A stretch of DNA of 64,000 nucleotides from Gammaproteobacteria bacterium (GCA_020445255.1 JAGRGY010000011.1:36862-100861); one strand, 5' to 3'. Shown: positions 31,201 to 41,979, counted from the stretch's first letter. The notes: generated from the letters alone by a model not told the origin. Made by a program: numbers and translations.

Positions 31201-33180
31201 TCACGCATCGGCGCGCGCCGCGACGCCGGCATCTTCGACGATCACGTCGGCGGCCTTCTCACTGATCATGTACACGGCCGATACGATGAAGAAACCGGGG
31301 ATGCGCGGGAACACCGACGCATCGACGACACGCAGGCCGCTGCAGCCGAACACGCGGAAGCGGCTGTCGACCACCGCCATCGCGTCGCCTGCCGGTCCCA
31401 TGCGGCAGGAGCACGAGGCATGGTGGCCCCACGCGTTGTCGCGGATGAACGCCTCGACGGCCGCACGATCGGCGACCTCGCGGCCGGGATAGATCTCTTC
31501 GGCGATCACGTCGCCGGCGCGGTCGGCCATGCGGCGGACCGTCTCCACACCCTCGACGACAGCAGCGAGATCGTCGCCGCCGTCCGTGCCCTCGTTGAAG
31601 TAGTGGAAGTCGATGTCGGGCACGTCGCGCGGATCGGCGGAGCGCAGCCGCACGCACCCGGCGCGGTTGTGGGTGTGCGCCTTCAGCACTGCCCAGGTGA
31701 AGTGGTCCTCGCCCTGGGCGATGTCGCGCGAGTAGCCGGGATAGTAGCCCCTGAACGATCCAAGCAGCCCGAACAGGAACAGGTCGGGCTCGGGCTTGTC
31801 GGCGGTCGAGCGCTTGAGCAGCGCGACCACAGCGCCGTTGCTGGTGTACGGCCCCTTGCCGTCCAGCCATTCGCGGAACTGTGGGTCCGGCTCCTCACCG
31901 GGTGCGGGCGGTCGGTACTGCATGTCCTGCATCAGCAGGAAGTTGCCGCGCATGCGGTTGACCACGGTGACCTCGTAGCGGTCCTGCAGGTTCTCGCCGA
32001 CGCCCGGCAGGTCGACGCGCAGCGGGATGCCATGTCGTTCGAGTTCCGCACGCGGGCCGATGCCCGACAGCTTGAGCAGCTGCGGCGTGTTGAACGCGCC
32101 GGCACACAGGATCACTTCGCGCCGCGCGTTGAAGCGGACCGGTTCACTGTCGTCGCCCGAATCCGCCCCCGGGTCGGCTCGGTACAGGTGCGCGCCGGCC
32201 AGGCACTCGACACCGGTGGCGCGATTGTCATCGTCGAGCAGCACGCGCGTGACCAGCGTGTGCGTGCGCACGACCAGGTTGCCCGGACAGGCCGCCGCGA
32301 CCGCCTGTACGTATTCGCGACTGCCGACACGACGACCGCGGTCGGTGGTCAATGGTGTCATGCACACGCCTTCGACGTCGTCCTTCACCGTGCGCCAGTC
32401 GTTGGGATCGAGGTCGGTGCGCAGCTTGCCGAACAGACGTGTGATCGGATTGCCCAGCGTGCGCAGCGATTCGCGCACCGCGCCCTTGACCAGGCGCAGC
32501 ACGAACGCGTCCTTGAGCGCGATCTTCGGATCGACCACGTTGGTGGTGAGCCAGCCGCGATAACCGTGGCGTGCCGCCGGATCGCGGTCGTCGTACTCGC
32601 ACCGCTCGAGGCGTTCGAAGTAGCGGCGCATGGTCTCCGCGCGCCAGCTGTCGTCGCCGGTGAGTTCGGCGATGCCGTCCCAGTCGCTGTTGTGCGGGTA
32701 GACCAGGATCATCGCGTTGTGCGCGGTGCAGCCACCCAGCGTCGCCGCGCGCGGGTACAGCACACCCCCCTGTTCCGGGCGGAACTTGTCGTCGCGCCGC
32801 TGGCGGTCGTCGTCGGCGTAGTGGCGGACGAAGAAGTTCCACGCGTAGCGCGGATCCTCGGACGCACGGGCATGGAAGGCCGGCACCTGGTAGTCGTAGC
32901 TGTCCTCGTCGCCGCCGGCCTCGAGCAGCAGCACGCGGAAGCCGGTGCGTGCGAGATTGGCGGCCAGCGGCCCGCCACCGGCACCCGACCCGACCACGAT
33001 GTAGTCGAATGCGTCATCATCGCCAGCGGCGCAGGCAAAGCGCTCGCGCGCGGGCAGAGCCGGACGCAGCAGGTCGGCGCAGCCGGACAGCAGACCGCCG
33101 AGCGCCGACAGCCCGGCGGCGCAGGCGCCGATGAAGCGTCTGCGCGTCGGGCTGTTGGGGGGCGTCGCCCCGGATGTCAC
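31201..33180 (-). CDS. GMC-family FAD-dependent oxidoreductase, Tat-exported
   Basis: Flavoprotein of 659 residues that would oxidise an alcohol, sugar or sterol. The N-terminus has a twin-arginine signal (PTRRRFIGACAAGLSALGG) ending in the lipobox-like LLSGC. The FAD site VVGSGAGGGPLAANL, the GMC loop GGVLYPRAATLGGCTAHN and the catalytic His region NAWGHHASCSCRMG follow. The GTG at 33180 overlaps the cytochrome stop, a better choice than the upstream 33210 start. The neighbouring diheme cytochrome is its likely electron acceptor. The natural substrate cannot be read from sequence. Confidence 0.9.
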   Translation of the reverse strand: MTSGATPPNSPTRRRFIGACAAGLSALGGLLSGCADLLRPALPARERFACAAGDDDAFDYIVVGSGAGGGPLAANLARTGFRVLLLEAGGDEDSYDYQVPAFHARASEDPRYAWNFFVRHYADDDRQRRDDKFRPEQGGVLYPRAATLGGCTAHNAMILVYPHNSDWDGIAELTGDDSWRAETMRRYFERLERCEYDDRDPAARHGYRGWLTTNVVDPKIALKDAFVLRLVKGAVRESLRTLGNPITRLFGKLRTDLDPNDWRTVKDDVEGVCMTPLTTDRGRRVGSREYVQAVAAACPGNLVVRTHTLVTRVLLDDDNRATGVECLAGAHLYRADPGADSGDDSEPVRFNARREVILCAGAFNTPQLLKLSGIGPRAELERHGIPLRVDLPGVGENLQDRYEVTVVNRMRGNFLLMQDMQYRPPAPGEEPDPQFREWLDGKGPYTSNGAVVALLKRSTADKPEPDLFLFGLLGSFRGYYPGYSRDIAQGEDHFTWAVLKAHTHNRAGCVRLRSADPRDVPDIDFHYFNEGTDGGDDLAAVVEGVETVRRMADRAGDVIAEEIYPGREVADRAAVEAFIRDNAWGHHASCSCRMGPAGDAMAVVDSRFRVFGCSGLRVVDASVFPRIPGFFIVSAVYMISEKAADVIVEDAGVAARADA

Positions 33181-35684
33181 ATCGTCTTCAGGAATTCGAT
33201 CAGTGCCCACTTGTCTTCATCGGTCAGTCCGGGCTCTTCGCTGAAATAGTCGGTGCCGAAATAGTGCCCGCGGTTGACGACGAAGTCCGGGCACTTGCTG
33301 ATATCCAGCAGCGGATCGACCAGGTCGGCGAACGCGGCGCGCGCCTGCTCGTCGGTCGCATTGGCGGGTAGATCCCCGAGATCGCCGCGGATCTTCAGCA
33401 GCACCTTGAGCGCTTTGCCGTGCTGATCCAGGTCCATGTTCGCGACCAGGTTGATCGGCGTACCGGTCGGGATCGGCCCGATCTCGACCCCGTCCTCGCC
33501 GAACAGCGGCGAGCCGAGCGTGTCGAGTGGCTTGACCAGCGGCTGCAGGAAGTCGGGCAGATAGCCCTTGGGCACGCGCAGGTAGGTCTGTGACGACGTG
33601 ACGTCGACCACGCCGGGCACGGGCTTGCCGGACGCCGTCATGTAGGCGCGGTCCCCCTTGCGCTGCTCGGGCCAGAGCAGTTGCCGGATGCCACTGTCGA
33701 ACGATTTCATGCGGTCGTCCACCGAGCCGGACCAGTGGAAATCACCGAGCGTATTGTTGAGCAGGAACGGCGCGGTCGACCATGCGCTGACCAGCGACGC
33801 CGGGCGGATGTAGCCGCGGCCGCCCGCCGGCATCGTGTAGCTGCGCGGTTCGCCGCTGATGGGATGGTGCACGGTGATCTCGCCGACCGACGGCAGCTGC
33901 TTGTACGACTCGGACGAAAAGTTGTCCCAGATGTCGCCGCGGATCGCGTTCGTCGCCAGCGTCGAACAGGCATTGGTCTCGAGCAGCGTGACCGGCACGC
34001 GCAACTCGTTCGACAGGTAGTTGTCGTCGAGGAAATCGTCGGCCATGACGATCTGCCGCATCTCGCGCTTGAACTCGTCGGTCTTGGTCCATGACCAGTA
34101 GGCGTTCCAGCAGTCCAGGTATCCCGGCCCGACGCAACCGTGTTGCGGAAAGAACTCGACCGTCTTGTCGGGCACCTTGCTCGAATGACAGCGCGCACAG
34201 GTATCGGCGAACACCTGCTTGCCGCGCGCCATCAATGCCTTGTCGTGCGTGAGGTAGGCCGCCCCGCCCGGTGCCTTCGCGAGCAGATCGGGCTTGCCGG
34301 TCGCAAGGAAGAACAGCGCCACATCGGGCGTCTGCGCCTCGGTGGCGTTCCAGTAACTGGAATTCGCATCCGCCGCGGCAATCGTGAATGGCGTAAACGG
34401 CGAACCGCCGACGAACGGCCTGAAATGCTCCAGCCACTCCTCGCTGAACAGGCCGATATTGACGAACACCCGGTTGAGCGCGCCGAGCGCGCCGACCGAG
34501 TCCGAGCCGTCCTTGAGCACGCGCGGTGTCCACACCGTATCGGGGGCCTGGTAGAACGCGGCCAGAGGCGAGTCGGCCGGCACGTACTTGTTGAGGTGCT
34601 CGTTGTCCAGCGCGCCACCGGTCAGTTCCTCCTCGCCGAGCAGCCGCGCGAGTTTGAGCCGCGCACCGAGGTTGTAGACCGCGTTCATGGTGCGCGGGTT
34701 GTTGATGTAGTCGGTCGAGATGAACGAGGTGTCCAGCGCGCCCGGCCGCGAGGTGTGGAACAGCTGGTAGGGGAAGCTCGACTTGTCGACGTCCCAGACG
34801 AAGATGCGGTCGACCCAGAAGTACTGCGCGCCCGGGTTGGAGTTCAGGTTCTCCCACTTCGGATGCTCCGGGTCCTGCGGCGGGTTGCTCGGGTTGGGCC
34901 CGACATGACAGAAGCCGCACGACATGCCGACGCGGTACGGGCGCACCAGGTCCTTGTCGTTGTAATAAGAAGGATCCGTGTAGAAGCGGTCCGGGTCCCA
35001 GCGCGCCGCCGCGCTGGCGTCGAAGTCCGGGTTCGGGAACAGGCGCAGGCCGACGATGCCGGTGGCGTAGCCGTAATACGACCCGACCGGCACGGTCCGG
35101 CCGCGCGCGCCGATCTCGACGCCGGGATATTTCTGTTCGTTCTCGAACGGATCGGGCGCGCAGTCGGAGCTGCGGACGTCCAGCCACAGGCCGAAACGGT
35201 CCTGGCGCGGTCCTTCACCCTTGTCGAAGCAGGGCTCGTTGACCAGCCCGAGGTATCGCCAGCGGTTGTCGCGACTGTAGTCGAGGCTGGGATGGTTCGA
35301 CAGTATCTTGAGGAAATCCAGCAGACCGACACTCTTGGTCGCCAGCGTGTCCCACAGGCGGTCGTTGCCGCCGGTCCACACGATCCAGTTGTTGCGGCCC
35401 TTGACCGCCGCCGCCGTCGCATCGGCCGGCGCGATGCCCGGCACGTAGGGGTCGAGCTCGGCCGCCACCGCGGCGGGATCGTGCGTGATGCCGTAATCCA
35501 TGTCCGCGAAGTAGTCTTCGTCGGCAGCCGGGAAGCTGTCCGCGGTGCGGCCGACGCACAGCGCCTCGTCCTTCACCACGCCGGCACCACTACCGCAGCG
35601 TTCGCCGAACGGCAGCAGCGCACAGGCGGCGAGCCCAAGGCACAGACCGATCGCGATGATGACCCGCACTTTCCCATTGTTCAT
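33177..35684 (-). CDS. Large diheme cytochrome c, peroxidase/RoxA-like lipoprotein
   Basis: Exported protein of 835 residues with a lipobox (LGLAAC, Cys21). It has only two heme motifs, CGFCH (256-260) and CARCH (496-500), in a protein far larger than typical diheme peroxidases of about 330 residues. WIVWTGGNDRLWDTLATKS and the aromatic-rich middle recall RoxA-type oxygenases and the uncharacterised cytochromes paired with GMC enzymes. The ATG at 35684 has AAGGAG eight bases upstream. It overlaps the GMC gene by 4 bases. It could be the GMC enzyme's acceptor or an oxygenase in its own right. Confidence 0.82.
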   Translation of the reverse strand: MNNGKVRVIIAIGLCLGLAACALLPFGERCGSGAGVVKDEALCVGRTADSFPAADEDYFADMDYGITHDPAAVAAELDPYVPGIAPADATAAAVKGRNNWIVWTGGNDRLWDTLATKSVGLLDFLKILSNHPSLDYSRDNRWRYLGLVNEPCFDKGEGPRQDRFGLWLDVRSSDCAPDPFENEQKYPGVEIGARGRTVPVGSYYGYATGIVGLRLFPNPDFDASAAARWDPDRFYTDPSYYNDKDLVRPYRVGMSCGFCHVGPNPSNPPQDPEHPKWENLNSNPGAQYFWVDRIFVWDVDKSSFPYQLFHTSRPGALDTSFISTDYINNPRTMNAVYNLGARLKLARLLGEEELTGGALDNEHLNKYVPADSPLAAFYQAPDTVWTPRVLKDGSDSVGALGALNRVFVNIGLFSEEWLEHFRPFVGGSPFTPFTIAAADANSSYWNATEAQTPDVALFFLATGKPDLLAKAPGGAAYLTHDKALMARGKQVFADTCARCHSSKVPDKTVEFFPQHGCVGPGYLDCWNAYWSWTKTDEFKREMRQIVMADDFLDDNYLSNELRVPVTLLETNACSTLATNAIRGDIWDNFSSESYKQLPSVGEITVHHPISGEPRSYTMPAGGRGYIRPASLVSAWSTAPFLLNNTLGDFHWSGSVDDRMKSFDSGIRQLLWPEQRKGDRAYMTASGKPVPGVVDVTSSQTYLRVPKGYLPDFLQPLVKPLDTLGSPLFGEDGVEIGPIPTGTPINLVANMDLDQHGKALKVLLKIRGDLGDLPANATDEQARAAFADLVDPLLDISKCPDFVVNRGHYFGTDYFSEEPGLTDEDKWALIEFLKTM

Positions 35685-36031
35685 CTCGCTTACTCCTTCA
35701 CGGACCGTCAATGCAGGAGGCGCGTTGACGGTACCGGCGTTTTGATGGGTCGCAAAACCTAACTATAGATGGCTCGTGACTGGTCACGCCCGTGCCGCAA
35801 CCCACTCGCTCGACATGCTGTTGATCCTGGCGCCCCGTGCAATCGCTTCACCTTACTGTGAACCGAACGCCGGCAACAGGACCGAAACGGGTAATCCGAC
35901 GGATCGGAAACCGGCATTATTACCCGCAACGTCGCCACTCCGACCTGCTTCTTCGCATGATCTCGGTCGCGCAGTTCCGGCCAGCCTGTGTTCCGCTCGA
36001 CCGCTGTGCCGACGGCACCGCTGCAGCAATG
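35685..36031. other. Intergenic region upstream of the cytochrome-GMC operon
   Basis: About 350 bases with no convincing gene. Reading leftward it must carry the promoter for the diheme cytochrome. A TATAGT (-10-like, minus strand, 35762-35767) lies 7 bases from the perfect palindrome CGTGAC-TG-GTCACG at 35775-35788. I found no good -35. Confidence 0.35.
35775..35788. promoter_or_regulatory. Palindrome upstream of the diheme cytochrome gene
   Basis: CGTGAC-TG-GTCACG is a perfect 6-2-6 palindrome 91 bases upstream of the cytochrome start and next to a -10-like TATAGT. Its position fits an operator for a dimeric regulator. The regulator is unknown. Confidence 0.35.
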
Positions 36032-36053
36032 AAAAAGCCCGCGAAACGCGGGC
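36032..36053 (-). terminator. Intrinsic terminator of apbC
   Basis: On the minus strand GCCCGCG-TTT-CGCGGGC is followed directly by TTTTTC. The stem is perfect and the T-run is present, so this is a classic rho-independent terminator 33 bases past the apbC stop. Confidence 0.9.
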
Positions 36054-36086
36054 CTGGGTGCGATGCCGGATCGGCGCGGACGGCGA

Positions 36087-37178
36087 TCAGTTGTTCTGGA
36101 TCACGATGTTCGGGAACTTCGCCGCGTAGCTCTTGGCCTGGCGCGACAGCTTGGCTGCCGCCTTGCGCGCGATCTCGCGGTAGATCTGCGACGGACGCGA
36201 TTCCGGCTCGGCGACCACGGTAGGCTTGCCCGAGTCGGTCTCCTCGCGGATGCGGGTCTCGAGCGGCAGCGCACCGAGGAATTTCACCCCGTACTGCTCG
36301 GCCATGCGCTCACCGCCGCCCTGGCCGAAGATGTGCTCTTCGTGGCCGCAGCTCGAGCAGATGTGGATCGACATGTTCTCGACGATGCCCAGGATCGGCA
36401 CCTCGACCTTCTCGAACATCTTGAAGCCCTTGCGTGCGTCGAGAAGCGCGATGTCCTGCGGGGTGGTGACGATGATCGCTCCCGACACCGGCACCTTCTG
36501 CGCCAGCGTCAGCTGGGTGTCACCGGTGCCCGGCGGGAGGTCGATGACCAGGTAGTCGAGCTCGTCCCAGTTGGTGTCGTTGAGCAACTGCTCGAGCGCC
36601 TGGGTGACCATCGGACCGCGCCAGATCATCGGCGTCTCTTCGTCGATCAGGAACCCGATCGACATCGCCTGCAGGTGATAGCTCATCATTGGTTCGAGGG
36701 TATTGCCGTCTTTCGACTCCGGCTTGCCCGAGATGCCGAGCATGCGCGGCTGCGACGGGCCGTAGATGTCGGCGTCCAGGATGCCGACGCGCGCACCCTC
36801 GACCGACAGCGCCAGCGCGAGGTTGACCGCGGTGGTCGACTTGCCGACACCGCCCTTGCCCGACGCGACCGCGATGATGTTCTTCACGTTGTCGATCGGC
36901 TTCAGCGACTTCTGCACCGAATGGGCGACGATCTTGGTGTCCATGCCGACGTCGCAGCCGGTCACGCCGTCGACGCCCTCGACCGCCGCCTTGACCGCGG
37001 CCGCGATATCGCCCTCGATGCCCTTGGCCGGAAAGCCGAGAAGGACATCGACCGCGACCTTATCGCCGTCGATGCGGATGTCCTTGATCGATTTCGCGGT
37101 AACCAGGTCGGTCTCGAGATGGGGTTCGATGTAGCCCTTGATGGCCGCCTCGACCTGGTCTCTGGTGATCTCTGCCAT
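36087..37178 (-). CDS. apbC: Mrp/ApbC iron-sulfur carrier ATPase
   Basis: P-loop ATPase of 363 residues that carries or assembles Fe-S clusters. The N-terminal DUF59/MIP18 domain (about 1-85) precedes the deviant Walker [28 protein letters not shown] (Walker B) and the cluster-binding CSSCG in the C-terminal third. The ATG at 37178 has AGGA upstream. It is divergent from metG, the common gammaproteobacterial arrangement. A clear terminator follows and an AT-rich inverted repeat lies in the promoter region. Confidence 0.95.
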   Translation of the reverse strand: MAEITRDQVEAAIKGYIEPHLETDLVTAKSIKDIRIDGDKVAVDVLLGFPAKGIEGDIAAAVKAAVEGVDGVTGCDVGMDTKIVAHSVQKSLKPIDNVKNIIAVASGKGGVGKSTTAVNLALALSVEGARVGILDADIYGPSQPRMLGISGKPESKDGNTLEPMMSYHLQAMSIGFLIDEETPMIWRGPMVTQALEQLLNDTNWDELDYLVIDLPPGTGDTQLTLAQKVPVSGAIIVTTPQDIALLDARKGFKMFEKVEVPILGIVENMSIHICSSCGHEEHIFGQGGGERMAEQYGVKFLGALPLETRIREETDSGKPTVVAEPESRPSQIYREIARKAAAKLSRQAKSYAAKFPNIVIQNN

Positions 37179-37554
37179 GGTGTTTTCCTGCGTCAAATTA
37201 GCTATTTGCCGTCCCCGCGCGGTGTCGGCACCGGCCGTTCCGGGGGGCGGTTTTCCGGAAGACCGGCGATTCTACACGAAAGCAAATTGCAAAACCCAAG
37301 CAATTTGGTCGGAAATACAGCTTGAACCCGACGGGGAAGGAATCAACCCGTCGTTTACCTTGGAATGCCGCCCACGTCGCGGCCCGCACACGAGCCGTCG
37401 CCGGGCCCGCCATCTGCCCACCGCGGGCGGGTCACGGCCGGGTCGCACCCGCGCCGCGCCATGCAAAGATGTGCCAAGCCCTCGGCGGATACGGGGAATG
37501 TGTGGCCGTGACATAATTTCGCGCTCACTCGCAGCACCCAGGTGCCTACCCACC
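37179..37554. other. Divergent apbC-metG intergenic region
   Basis: 376 bases with promoters for both genes and no gene of its own. For apbC a -10-like TAGAAT lies on the minus strand at 37269-37274. For metG a CATAAT lies at 37512-37517, without a good -35. The inverted repeat at 37283-37307 is listed separately. Confidence 0.5.
37283..37307. promoter_or_regulatory. AT-rich inverted repeat upstream of apbC
   Basis: CAAATTGC and GCAATTTG form a perfect 8-bp inverted repeat with a 9-base spacer in an otherwise GC-rich intergenic region. It sits just upstream of the -10-like TAGAAT of apbC, where a repressor or activator would act. Confidence 0.5.
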
Positions 37555-39600
37555 ATGTCCGACACCCGCAGAATCCTGATCACCAGTGCACTGCCCTACG
37601 CCAACGGATCGATCCACCTCGGCCACCTGGTCGAGTACATCCAGACCGACATCTGGAGCCGGTTCCAGAAGATGCGCGGGCACGAGTGCTACTACGTCTG
37701 CGCCGACGACGCCCACGGCACGCCGATCATGCTGCGCGCGCGCGCAGAGGGTATTGAGCCGGAGGAACTGATCGCGCGGGTCTGGACGGAACACACCGAG
37801 GACTTCGCCGGTTTCGCGATCGGCTTCGACAACTATCACTCGACCCACTCGGAGGAAAACCGGGTCTGCGCGACGACGATCTACGAACGCAACCGCGACG
37901 CGGGGCACATCGCGCGGCGCACCATCTCACAGGCGTACGACCCCGAGGCCCAGATGTTCCTGCCGGACCGGTTCATCAAGGGCACCTGCCCGAAGTGCGG
38001 TGCGCAGGACCAGTACGGCGACAGCTGCGAGGTGTGCGGCGCGACCTATGCACCGACCGACCTGATCAACCCGGTGTCGGCGGTGTCCGGTGCGACGCCG
38101 GTCGAGAGGGATTCGGAACACCTGTTCTTCCGGCTCGGCGACTTCGGGCAGGTGCTGAAGGACTGGCACCGCGCCGGGCACGTGCAGGCCGAGGTCGCCA
38201 ACAAGCTCAACGAGTGGTTCGAGGCCGGGCTCAACGACTGGGACATCTCGCGCGACGCCCCCTATTTCGGCTTCGAGATCCCGGATGCGCCGGGCAAGTA
38301 TTTCTACGTCTGGCTGGACGCGCCGATCGGATACATGGCGAGCTTCCGCCATTTCTGCAACAGGACCGGCGTCGACTTCGACGCGTTCTGGAACGCCGGT
38401 GCGACAACCGAGCTGTATCACTTCATCGGCAAGGACATCATCTACTTCCACGCCCTGTTCTGGCCGGCGATGCTGCACGGCGCCGGCTATCGCAAACCGA
38501 GCGGCGTGTTCGCGCACGGCTTCCTGACGGTGGACGGTGCGAAGATGTCGAAGTCGCGCGGCACCTTCATCAAGGCACGCACCTACCTCAAGCACCTCAA
38601 CCCGGAGTACCTGCGCTACTACTTCGCGGCCAAGCTCAGTTCGCGTGTCGACGATCTGGATCTGAACCTCGACGACTTCGCCGCACGCGTGAATGCCGAT
38701 CTGGTCGGCAAGGTCGTCAACATCGCCAGCCGCTGCGCGGGCTTCATCGGCAAGCGCTTCGACGGCCACCTGAGTTCGTCGCTCGATCAGCCCGGCTTGT
38801 TCGACACCTTCGTGCGTGCCGGTGACGAAATCGCCAAGCTGTACGAACAACGGGAGTTCGGCCGCGCGGTGCGCGAGATCATGGCGCTCGCCGATCTGGC
38901 CAACCAGTACATCGACGACAAGGCGCCCTGGGTGGTCGCGAAGCAACAGGACCGCGATGCCGAGTTGCACGCGATCTGCTCCATGGGCATCAACCTGTTC
39001 CGCGTGCTGGTCGGCTACCTGAAGCCGGTACTGCCGCTCATGGCCGAACAGGCCGAGGCGTTCCTGAACGTCGCGCCGATGACCTGGGACACGCAGCATG
39101 AACCTCTGCTGGATCACGCGATCGCCAGATTCAAGCCACTGATGACGCGCGTGGAGAAGGATCGCATCACGGCAATGATCGAGGACTCGAAGGAAGACCT
39201 GGCCGGCGAGGCCAGAGCGACCGCTGGTGCGACACAGTCGGGCAACTCTCCGCTGGCCAGGGATCCGATCGCGGCAACCGTCGAGTACGCAGACTTTGCC
39301 AAGGTCGACCTGCGCGTCGTGCGTATCGCGAAGGCCGAGCACGTCGACGGCGCCGACAAGCTGCTGCGCCTGACGCTCGACCTCGGCGGCGCGACGCGCC
39401 ACGTGTTCGCCGGCATCAAGTCGGCCTACAAACCGGAGGACCTGGAGGGCAGGCTGACGGTGATGGTCGCCAACCTGGCGCCGCGCACGATGAAGTTCGG
39501 TGTCTCCGAAGGCATGGTGCTGGCCGCCGGACCGGGTGGTACCGACCTGTTCGTGCTGCAGCCGGACGCCGGTGCGGAACCGGGGATGCGGATCAAGTAA
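37555..39600 (+). CDS. metG: Methionyl-tRNA synthetase
   Basis: Class I synthetase of 681 residues charging tRNA-Met. [16 protein letters not shown] holds the HIGH-type motif, CPKC and CEVC bind the zinc knuckle, [10 protein letters not shown] is the KMSKS loop, and the last 110 residues (from about [12 protein letters not shown]) are the EMAP/Arc1p-like tRNA-binding domain used for dimerisation. The ATG at 37555 is the family start. The stop overlaps the convergent membrane-protein gene by 8 bases. Confidence 0.98.
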   Translation: MSDTRRILITSALPYANGSIHLGHLVEYIQTDIWSRFQKMRGHECYYVCADDAHGTPIMLRARAEGIEPEELIARVWTEHTEDFAGFAIGFDNYHSTHSEENRVCATTIYERNRDAGHIARRTISQAYDPEAQMFLPDRFIKGTCPKCGAQDQYGDSCEVCGATYAPTDLINPVSAVSGATPVERDSEHLFFRLGDFGQVLKDWHRAGHVQAEVANKLNEWFEAGLNDWDISRDAPYFGFEIPDAPGKYFYVWLDAPIGYMASFRHFCNRTGVDFDAFWNAGATTELYHFIGKDIIYFHALFWPAMLHGAGYRKPSGVFAHGFLTVDGAKMSKSRGTFIKARTYLKHLNPEYLRYYFAAKLSSRVDDLDLNLDDFAARVNADLVGKVVNIASRCAGFIGKRFDGHLSSSLDQPGLFDTFVRAGDEIAKLYEQREFGRAVREIMALADLANQYIDDKAPWVVAKQQDRDAELHAICSMGINLFRVLVGYLKPVLPLMAEQAEAFLNVAPMTWDTQHEPLLDHAIARFKPLMTRVEKDRITAMIEDSKEDLAGEARATAGATQSGNSPLARDPIAATVEYADFAKVDLRVVRIAKAEHVDGADKLLRLTLDLGGATRHVFAGIKSAYKPEDLEGRLTVMVANLAPRTMKFGVSEGMVLAAGPGGTDLFVLQPDAGAEPGMRIK

Positions 39601-41299
39601 CCGCGCTGGAGTCCGCTGCCGACGCACGCGCGTTCTCGCACAGGCGTCGCAACAGCGCCAGGACATCGACACGCTCGGTCGGACTGCGAAAGCGCGCCAG
39701 TTCACCGGGCGATCTGCCGACATTCGGCGAATTCGGGGCGCAGCTGCGCACACTGCGTTCAACGATCTCGTCGACCAGCCGCTCATCGGTCGTCGCGTCC
39801 GACAGCAGCAGGCAGCGCGCGAACGGCACATGCGCGACCAGAAACTCCAGTTCGAAGGTGCAGCCCGCGTTGCCGGGTGAAAAACTGCGCAGATCCATCA
39901 GCACGATGTCACCGCCACGGACCAGCCGCGGCAGCACGGCCTGCCAGGAATCGGCATGGCAGTAGAAGCTGTTGACCCGGTAGCGTCCGTCCGGATCGAC
40001 GCCGCGGTCGCGCTCCGCGAGACTGCGTTGCAGCGATTCCGGATCACTGACGAAGTGGCGTCGCAATCGGCCGCTGAGAAAATCCAGGAACTGCTGCGGC
40101 TGTACGACATGCCGGGCGAGATCCGGCCCGGTGATCAACTGCACACTGCCGACATGACGCCAATGCCGCGCCACGGCGTCGAACAGCGTCTCGGAACGCC
40201 GACCGAGCGAAAACACGCGCAGAAAAGTCAATCCAACCGGTGAATGCGTGGCGCCGTGCATCGCGCGTCGCATGAACACCGTGGCGAGCTTGTGCGCCAG
40301 CATGGCCGCCGGCAGAACGAGCAGCCACAGCGTGCCATCGATCACCAGCCACATGGTGTAGATGCTCGCGAACAGCAGCCACAACACATCCATCAGCAGG
40401 GTCTGGTCACTCAGACGGCGGCGTCGATAGGCCGAGGCGATCCATGCCATGCCGCGCCAACCGAGCGCGAGAAACACCAGCAGCGCAACCAGCAGAATCG
40501 CCAACAGCAGCCACGCCACGTGCAGACCCGACGCGGTCGCCAGCGCCACCACTGCATCGACACCCGCGGTGGAGAACACGGTGAAATACACCGCCAACAG
40601 GCCGGCGACCGCCGCTGTCACCAACGCCAGCACCAGCGGCGCGACCGCCCTGAGCCTGCGGTCCAGGCTGGCCAGTGCCAGTACGCTCGGCACCGCATTG
40701 ACGGCCAGCCACAGTCTCGCCATGCCCTCGGGCGTCACCGACGAGCGGGGCGGGATGTCGACGGCACCGAAACGGTATCCGGGCACATCGAGGATGCTGC
40801 CGGCCCATGTACCGAGCAGCGCGTACACCGCCAGGTACAAACCGAACCACGCCGCCTGCTGTTTCCAGCGCGCACCGACCAGCAATGGCGCAGCGAGGAA
40901 GTACGGCCACAGGTAGATCCAGACCGCAATCAGGAAGCCGGCGACGCCGAGGTGATGCGGATAGACCCAGTGCGCGACCACGGCGAACACGAGCGCGAAG
41001 GCCATCGCCCCGGCGAAATAGTGCGATGCCATATGCCGCGGTCCATCGGCGATCAGCCGCTGCATCGCCTGCCAACGATCTGCATCCGATGCGGGCACCG
41101 GGGCGTCGCTGACGGCCCCCTCGGCAGCAGGCTTCGCCACGTGTCGGGCGAAGCCGACCGTTGCCGACATCGCACGATCGACCGCAACGCGGTAACGCCA
41201 TATCAACAGCACCGACAACAGCGCCGCGACGATCGGAACGGCGACACCGATCAGCAGCATCGCCACCATCAACAGCTGCGGGGTCAGTTCCTGGATCAT
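39593..41299 (-). CDS. Multi-spanning membrane protein with a soluble C-terminal domain, unknown
   Basis: Inner-membrane protein of 568 residues. About eight hydrophobic helices run from residue 10 to 355, and the last 200 residues are soluble and cytosolic by topology. The soluble part begins [20 protein letters not shown] and contains [25 protein letters not shown]. That strand-loop pattern recalls TIR- or Rossmann-like signalling domains, but I cannot assign a family. The gene starts 34 bases after the DUF1579-like gene and may be co-transcribed with it. Confidence 0.65.
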   Translation of the reverse strand: MIQELTPQLLMVAMLLIGVAVPIVAALLSVLLIWRYRVAVDRAMSATVGFARHVAKPAAEGAVSDAPVPASDADRWQAMQRLIADGPRHMASHYFAGAMAFALVFAVVAHWVYPHHLGVAGFLIAVWIYLWPYFLAAPLLVGARWKQQAAWFGLYLAVYALLGTWAGSILDVPGYRFGAVDIPPRSSVTPEGMARLWLAVNAVPSVLALASLDRRLRAVAPLVLALVTAAVAGLLAVYFTVFSTAGVDAVVALATASGLHVAWLLLAILLVALLVFLALGWRGMAWIASAYRRRRLSDQTLLMDVLWLLFASIYTMWLVIDGTLWLLVLPAAMLAHKLATVFMRRAMHGATHSPVGLTFLRVFSLGRRSETLFDAVARHWRHVGSVQLITGPDLARHVVQPQQFLDFLSGRLRRHFVSDPESLQRSLAERDRGVDPDGRYRVNSFYCHADSWQAVLPRLVRGGDIVLMDLRSFSPGNAGCTFELEFLVAHVPFARCLLLSDATTDERLVDEIVERSVRSCAPNSPNVGRSPGELARFRSPTERVDVLALLRRLCENARASAADSSAVT

Positions 41300-41333
41300 G
41301 CCTGGTGCGCGCCGCCGAGCGGTCCGCGCCTCG

Positions 41334-41840
41334 TCAGTCGCCGCGCCGCACGGCGTGCCACTTGAGCTCGATGACCACCTCCCCCTTCCAGTCCTTCATC
41401 AGCAGCTCGCAGTAGCGGTTGTCCCGATCGGGAAACCGGCAGGTACTGTGGTAGTTCAGATCGAATCCCTTGGGGTTGCGCCACTCCATGGTCCGACTGC
41501 GCTCATCCCAGGTGCCCGGCGGAAGGTAGAGAAAACTCCCCGAGGACGAAAATATCCAGAAAGTGTAACCGTCGGCCTGGGCATCGTACGTACCGAAGAA
41601 GATGTCCTTGGAGCCATCCTGCTTGCGCCCGGTCTCACCGCGAACGAACTTGCCGTCGAGCACCCACTCGTAATGTTCGCTGTAGCTTGTACTGCCCGGC
41701 TGCGGGCGCACCGTCTCAGCGCGAACGTCCCAGTCCCCGATATACACGTCGAGAACCCGCAGGTCGGCAACGGCCTCGTCGACGCACAGGCAAAGCGCCA
41801 ACACCGACGCACATCGGACGGGTCTCGAAACATAAGACAT
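41334..41840 (-). CDS. DUF1579-like exported protein
   Basis: Exported protein of 168 residues with a short signal peptide (ASVLALCLCVDEAVA). The beta-rich body has IGDWDVRAE, HYEWVLDGKFVRGE and WIFSSSGSFLYLPPGTW, which resemble the DUF1579 fold, a barrel of unknown ligand. An AGGAGG ribosome site 5 bases before the ATG at 41840 decides the start over the frame's earlier one at 41906. Confidence 0.65.
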   Translation of the reverse strand: MSYVSRPVRCASVLALCLCVDEAVADLRVLDVYIGDWDVRAETVRPQPGSTSYSEHYEWVLDGKFVRGETGRKQDGSKDIFFGTYDAQADGYTFWIFSSSGSFLYLPPGTWDERSRTMEWRNPKGFDLNYHSTCRFPDRDNRYCELLMKDWKGEVVIELKWHAVRRGD

Positions 41841-41956
41841 CGGATCCTCCTGTTCGGGTGCTGCGTCTGCACGCGACGGACGGCGCCCGGAGCGAGCCGC
41901 TACCACAGGTTATAGACGCAAACGCATGATCCGTGCATCGACCGCCGTACATGGCA

Positions 41957-41979
41957 GGCGGAGCATCGCTGTCTCCGCC
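41957..41979. repeat. Hairpin GGCGGAG/CTCCGCC
   Basis: Perfect 7-bp inverted repeat with a 9-base loop, extended outward by CATGGC/CATG partial symmetry. It lies downstream of the SIMPL operon on the minus strand and has no T-run. Confidence 0.4.

Noticed and set aside
30136..33249. 1037-codon open frame on the plus strand
   Set aside because: It lies antisense to the LolA-like and GMC genes, has no recognisable domain and is His/Arg/Val-rich, as expected for a high-GC shadow frame.
34140..35762. 540-codon plus-strand open frame opposite the large cytochrome
   Set aside because: The minus strand encodes a protein with signal peptide, lipobox and two heme motifs. The plus frame has none and is a shadow.
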